This document shows positions 61,005 through 64,000 of a stretch of 64,000 bases of DNA, piece after piece; positions within the stretch are counted from its first letter, which is position 1; every line of letters starts with the position of its first letter. A program made the translations under genes and the position numbers. The notes under the pieces were generated by a model. The model saw nothing but the letters and a program-made list of their open reading frames with translations. It was not told the DNA's origin and ran no database searches. The stretch is from the NCBI RefSeq assembly GCF_051251125.1, contig NZ_JBPCZL010000005.1; one strand, 5' to 3'. Origin of the DNA: Carnimonas bestiolae. Its GTDB lineage: Bacteria; Pseudomonadota; Gammaproteobacteria; Pseudomonadales; Halomonadaceae.

Positions 61005-61316
61005 ATGAGTGTGCAGCAGCATATCGAGGCAAAGCTGAAGGTGTTGGCGCCTCGCTTTGTTGACGTCGAGAACGAAAGCCATCGTCATCATGTTCCGCCC
61101 AATTCGGAGACACATTTCAAAGTGACGGTCGTGTCCAGTGCCTTCGAGGGACTGATGCCGGTCAAGCGCCACCAGCGGATTTACAGTGTGCTGGATGAAG
61201 AGCTTGCCGGGCCGGTGCATGCACTCGCTCTGCACCTCTACACGCCCGCTGAATGGGATCGTCGCGCGGGTGATATTCCGGCATCGCCTAACTGTCGCGG
61301 CGGCGCTCGCCCCTAA
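61005..61316 (+). CDS. bolA: BolA-family protein
   Basis: 103 aa from the ATG at 61005, GGAG 6 bp upstream. SVQQHIEAKLKVLAPRFVDVENES and HFKVTVVSSAFEGLMPVKRHQRIYSVLDEEL, ALALHLYTPAEW are the BolA fold with the conserved helix-turn-helix-like segment. BolA proteins bind monothiol glutaredoxins and Fe-S clusters. Other BolA paralogues (IbaG) are shorter. Confidence 0.9.
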   Translation: MSVQQHIEAKLKVLAPRFVDVENESHRHHVPPNSETHFKVTVVSSAFEGLMPVKRHQRIYSVLDEELAGPVHALALHLYTPAEWDRRAGDIPASPNCRGGARP

Positions 61317-61342
61317 GCACTGGCTACTTTAAGAGACCTACC

Positions 61343-62257
61343 ATGTCACAGCATTCACAGGCGTTGCCCACCCACCAGCAGGCGCAGTATCTCGACGCCA
61401 TGGGCATTACGCTGTGGGTGCCGCGCTATCGGTTGCCCAATGCGCAGGCAAGCAGCGAGTGCGAATGGCCCGAGTCGCAAGCCGCACCTGATACCGCCTC
61501 GACACAAGGGCTGCACCAGCTGCTCAAGGACGCCGAAACCGCTCAGACGTCTGCTGTGCCCACTACGCCGCATCAGCCTGAAGCCGCAGAGGTCCCTCCT
61601 CAGCAGGGGGGAGGTGTGCAGCATTCCGCGCAAATCCGCTCGCTGTTAACGCCGGACGCACAAAAAGCGGATCAGGCCCCGACGCCTGACCACGAAGTCG
61701 CCCCCTCCGCTGACGCCGCGCAGCCGCCCCCTTCGGAGCAAGCCACGCCCGCTGCCGCTTCAGCCGAGCCTCAGGCACCGCTGCGGTTCGCTTTCAACGC
61801 ACTGATGCTTGGGCAGCGCTGGCTGATTCTAACCACCGATGGTGCCTTTACCGCGCCGGTGCTGGCGTTTCTTGATGCGGTGCTATCTGCGCTGGGCGAG
61901 CCGCACCGTACGGCAACGCGCCCCGTCGATTTCCATTGGCCGATGATCGATGGCTTCTCTTCGGAAGCACCGCTTGAAGAGGCACGTGAAGGAATGCGCG
62001 CCTTTGCGGAAGGGCGCAAGCATCAAGGCGGCGCGCCCGAGTGCGTATGGCTATTTGCCGACCCACAGGATGAACACGCGCAAGTGCTGTCGGAAGTGCT
62101 CAACATAGCAGAAGGACGCAGCCAGCTACTCTCGCTGCCAATGGTACGTGCGGCATCGCTAGATGACGTTATGACCAGCGCCGATGCCAAGCGCCAGCTA
62201 TGGCGGCAGCTGCTGCCGATACAGCAGCAACTGCTCGACACGCCCGCAGCACGCTGA
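61343..62257 (+). CDS. Conserved hypothetical protein upstream of rimI
   Basis: 304 aa. The N-terminus contains MGITLWVPRYRLP; residues about 40-145 form an Ala/Pro/Gln/Glu-rich low-complexity linker; the C-terminal part (FNALMLGQRWLILTTDGAF, FHWPMIDGFSSEAPLEEARE, CVWLFADPQDEHAQVL) resembles proteins encoded beside rimI in pseudomonads and relatives. Function unknown. Its stop overlaps the rimI start (TGATG). Confidence 0.7.
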   Translation: MSQHSQALPTHQQAQYLDAMGITLWVPRYRLPNAQASSECEWPESQAAPDTASTQGLHQLLKDAETAQTSAVPTTPHQPEAAEVPPQQGGGVQHSAQIRSLLTPDAQKADQAPTPDHEVAPSADAAQPPPSEQATPAAASAEPQAPLRFAFNALMLGQRWLILTTDGAFTAPVLAFLDAVLSALGEPHRTATRPVDFHWPMIDGFSSEAPLEEAREGMRAFAEGRKHQGGAPECVWLFADPQDEHAQVLSEVLNIAEGRSQLLSLPMVRAASLDDVMTSADAKRQLWRQLLPIQQQLLDTPAAR

Positions 62258-62718
62258 TGATTCAGTGGCGGGCCTCACTCGACGATCACTCTGCAAGCCA
62301 ACTCGCGGCAATCGCCGCTGATCCCTCATGGAATGACGCTACGTTACGCACATCTGCGCAAAGCGAGAGTGTGGAGGTTGCGCTATGGCTGCCCGCGAAC
62401 GCGAGCTGCGCGGGAGGATTCTGCATGGTGTCGATAGGCCCTTTCGATATCGAGATCGAAATGCTGGCGGTGGCGCACCAGTGGCGTCGTCGCGGTGTCG
62501 CCAGGCAGTTAGTGGCAGCGGCGCAAGCGCGGCTGCACGAAGAGCAACGCGAACGGCTGCTGCTCGAGGTAAGGGCCTCCAACGCACCAGCCTTGGCGCT
62601 GTATCAACAGTGCGGCTTTGCGCTCGATGGTCGCCGGCGCGGCTATTACCCTACGCCGGATGGCGGACGTGAAGACGCGCTACTGATGTCGTGGAACGCG
62701 CTCGCTGACAACCAATAG
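62257..62718 (+). CDS. rimI: Ribosomal protein bS18 alanine acetyltransferase RimI
   Basis: 153 aa GNAT. Start at 62257, overlapping the upstream stop; the longer frame to 62200 is in the preceding gene. EIEMLAVAHQWRRRGVARQL holds the acetyl-CoA R-x-x-G-x-A loop and LLEVRASNAPALALYQQCGF the usual RimI end of the fold. It acetylates the N-terminus of bS18. Confidence 0.87.
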   Translation: MIQWRASLDDHSASQLAAIAADPSWNDATLRTSAQSESVEVALWLPANASCAGGFCMVSIGPFDIEIEMLAVAHQWRRRGVARQLVAAAQARLHEEQRERLLLEVRASNAPALALYQQCGFALDGRRRGYYPTPDGGREDALLMSWNALADNQ

Positions 62719-62736
62719 GCGCCAGTGCGTCAAATC

Positions 62737-62773
62737 AAAACGCCCGACTGCTGTTATGCGGTCGGGCGTTTTT
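62737..62773. terminator. Bidirectional terminator between rimI and zapB
   Basis: 12-bp stem AAAACGCCCGAC (62737-62748) with GTCGGGCGTTTT (62761-62772), T run on plus and A run 5' giving T on minus. Lies between the two convergent genes. Confidence 0.88.
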
Positions 62774-62798
62774 GGATCGGCCAAATTACCAGTGATGC

Positions 62799-63086
62799 TT
62801 AGAACTGGTGAGATGGATGGTGCGGCTGCGAGGTGTGCTGCTCACTTGGCGAATGCTCGCCGCCGGCTGCTGGGGCACTATCGCTATCAGTGTCGCTTGA
62901 AGACGACTGCTCCAACTGCGAAAAACGCGCCAGAATGTCGTTAAGCCGTGACGCTCCGTTGTCACGGTCGCCTTTCAGCTTCTGGTTCTCGTCGCGCAGC
63001 TCCTCTACCTCCAGGCGTAGCATTTCGATGGTTTCGAGCGCGTGGCTGACTTTCTGTTCGAGCTGATCGAAGAGTTCGGTGCTCAT
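62799..63086 (-). CDS. zapB: Cell division protein ZapB-like
   Basis: 95 aa from the ATG at 63086 with AGGAG upstream. MSTELFDQLEQKVSHALETIE and LRLEVEELRDENQKLKGDRD form a single coiled coil, as in ZapB, which bridges ZapA at the division ring. The C-terminal Ser/His-rich tail is not found in E. coli ZapB (81 aa). Confidence 0.85.
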   Translation of the reverse strand: MSTELFDQLEQKVSHALETIEMLRLEVEELRDENQKLKGDRDNGASRLNDILARFSQLEQSSSSDTDSDSAPAAGGEHSPSEQHTSQPHHPSHQF

Positions 63087-63230
63087 ATCTACTATTCTCC
63101 TGGGACTAATCGCGATCAAGGTGACGCGGTATTTTAATGCTGCTGTTATCCAGCCAATGCAGTAGAAAAAACGGTAGCGAAAGCTGAGAGGGCATCTTAT
63201 GCATACAGCGGCTACTGCTCAAGCGAAGGC

Positions 63231-63833
63231 TTACGAAGATGGTTGTCGCTGATACAGGAAGGCCATGCTCTCTCCAGCCTGAGTGCAGCGCAGTTGGGTC
63301 CAGTTGTCGGGAACCTGTGCCGGCTGGCTGGATTCACACTCAAGATAGATGAGTGCCTCGTCCTCTAGCCACCCGTGGTCTTCGAGCAGTTGCGCCGCAC
63401 TGCTGGCCAGCCCGTGATGGAAAGGTGGATCGAGAAATACCAACCCAGCGCGATAGGACGCCGGTGCCGCCAGTAAGGCGAGCGCGTCACCCTTGGTCAC
63501 CTTCAGTTGGTCGGCCACCTTCAGTCGCTCAGCGTTGTGCTCGAGCAGTGCGGCTACCTTGGGCTGCTGCTCGATGAGCCAGGCATCACTGGCGCCGCGT
63601 GAAATTGCTTCGAAGGCGAGCGCGCCGGTACCGGCGAAGGGATCGAGTACGCGTTTGCCGGGCACGTCGAAGGATAGCCAGTTAAACAGCGTTTCGCGTA
63701 CTCTATCGGGCGTGGGCCGCAGGCCAGGGCTATCGATCACGTCCAGTTGGCTACGCTTTAGGCGGCCGCCGATCAAGCGTACGCGACCAGTGGCACTGCG
63801 CTGGCGTCGATGGGAAGAAGAGTGTTTACTCAT
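63231..63833 (-). CDS. rsmD: 16S rRNA (guanine966-N2)-methyltransferase RsmD
   Basis: 200 aa. VRLIGGRLKRSQLDV, PGLRPTPDRVRETLFNWL, VLDPFAGTGALAFEAISRGA (AdoMet site) and the catalytic VFLDPPFHHG match RsmD. It modifies 16S rRNA in the 30S head. In many gammaproteobacteria ftsY lies divergently next to it, which may begin just past the window. Confidence 0.95.
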   Translation of the reverse strand: MSKHSSSHRRQRSATGRVRLIGGRLKRSQLDVIDSPGLRPTPDRVRETLFNWLSFDVPGKRVLDPFAGTGALAFEAISRGASDAWLIEQQPKVAALLEHNAERLKVADQLKVTKGDALALLAAPASYRAGLVFLDPPFHHGLASSAAQLLEDHGWLEDEALIYLECESSQPAQVPDNWTQLRCTQAGESMAFLYQRQPSS

Positions 63834-64000
63834 GGTGCACGATTGTACCCGTGTAGCGGTCGCAAATGGTAGGATGCTGAGATATTGAATGCGTCACACC
63901 ACAGCGGCGGTCAGGCTCGACCAGTCAGTCAGGCGCTGTAGCGTTAGCGCTACCGTATCGTCATCTATTTTTTACAGGCATGAAAGCTCTCCATGTTCCG
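63834..64000. other. Upstream region of rsmD at window end
   Basis: 167 bp. It contains a short hairpin GTAGCG-TTAG-CGCTAC (63938-63953). No gene starts clearly inside the window; the next gene, probably on plus, is cut off. Confidence 0.4.

Overview
The window is an ordinary chromosomal stretch of a moderately GC-rich gammaproteobacterium. Gene order (rpsP-rimM-trmD-rplS, then xerD-dsbC-hom-thrC-recJ, then prfB-lysS) and the protein sequences suggest the Halomonadaceae (Halomonas/Zymobacter group); this is inference from memory of gene order, not a database match. I see no transposase, integrase of a mobile element, CRISPR array, phage gene or rRNA. One tRNA is present (initiator tRNA-Met).

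Layout. 352-4681: a four-gene tripartite efflux operon (outer-membrane lipoprotein, FtsX-like permease, ATPase, lipoprotein adaptor). 4722-6733 (minus): a beta-propeller glycan-related protein and a GT4 glycosyltransferase, preceded by what looks like the tail of a truncated gene. 7216-14470: two convergent operons that together look like an unrecognised biosynthesis/export locus: class III aminotransferase, FemAB/GNAT-like acyltransferase and arginase-fold protein on plus; HAD-IB phosphatase, alpha/beta hydrolase, two four-helix EamA/SMR-type transporters and a DegT-type aminotransferase on minus. 14951-15027: tRNA-fMet. 15425-17431: minCDE. 17502-18965: exonuclease I. 18969-23228 (minus): a copper operon led by a CopA ATPase with an extra C-terminal tail containing two MerR-like helix-turn-helix segments, then a His/Met-rich membrane protein and a lipoprotein.

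23562-26447 (minus): protease III. 26831-29361: TetR regulator coupled to a transporter-acyltransferase fusion for lysophospholipid handling. 29428-31770 (minus): PepSY protein and PhoP/PhoQ-like two-component system. 32114-36978: ypjD diverging from ffh, then rpsP-rimM-trmD-rplS. 37200-43571: xerD, dsbC, hom, thrC, recJ. 43679-44824 (minus): porin. 45235-55847 (minus): oligopeptide uptake locus with fused OppDF, OppC, OppB and four tandem OppA-type binding proteins. 56326-63833: prfB (with programmed frameshift), lysS, a small acidic protein, an MFS exporter, bolA-like, a conserved hypothetical and rimI, then zapB and rsmD on minus.

The most unusual items are the 7.2-14.5 kb convergent cluster and the CopA-MerR fusion. 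Most other genes are core functions. Start codons were reassigned where a ribosome binding site, signal peptide or family N-terminus pointed to an internal start.
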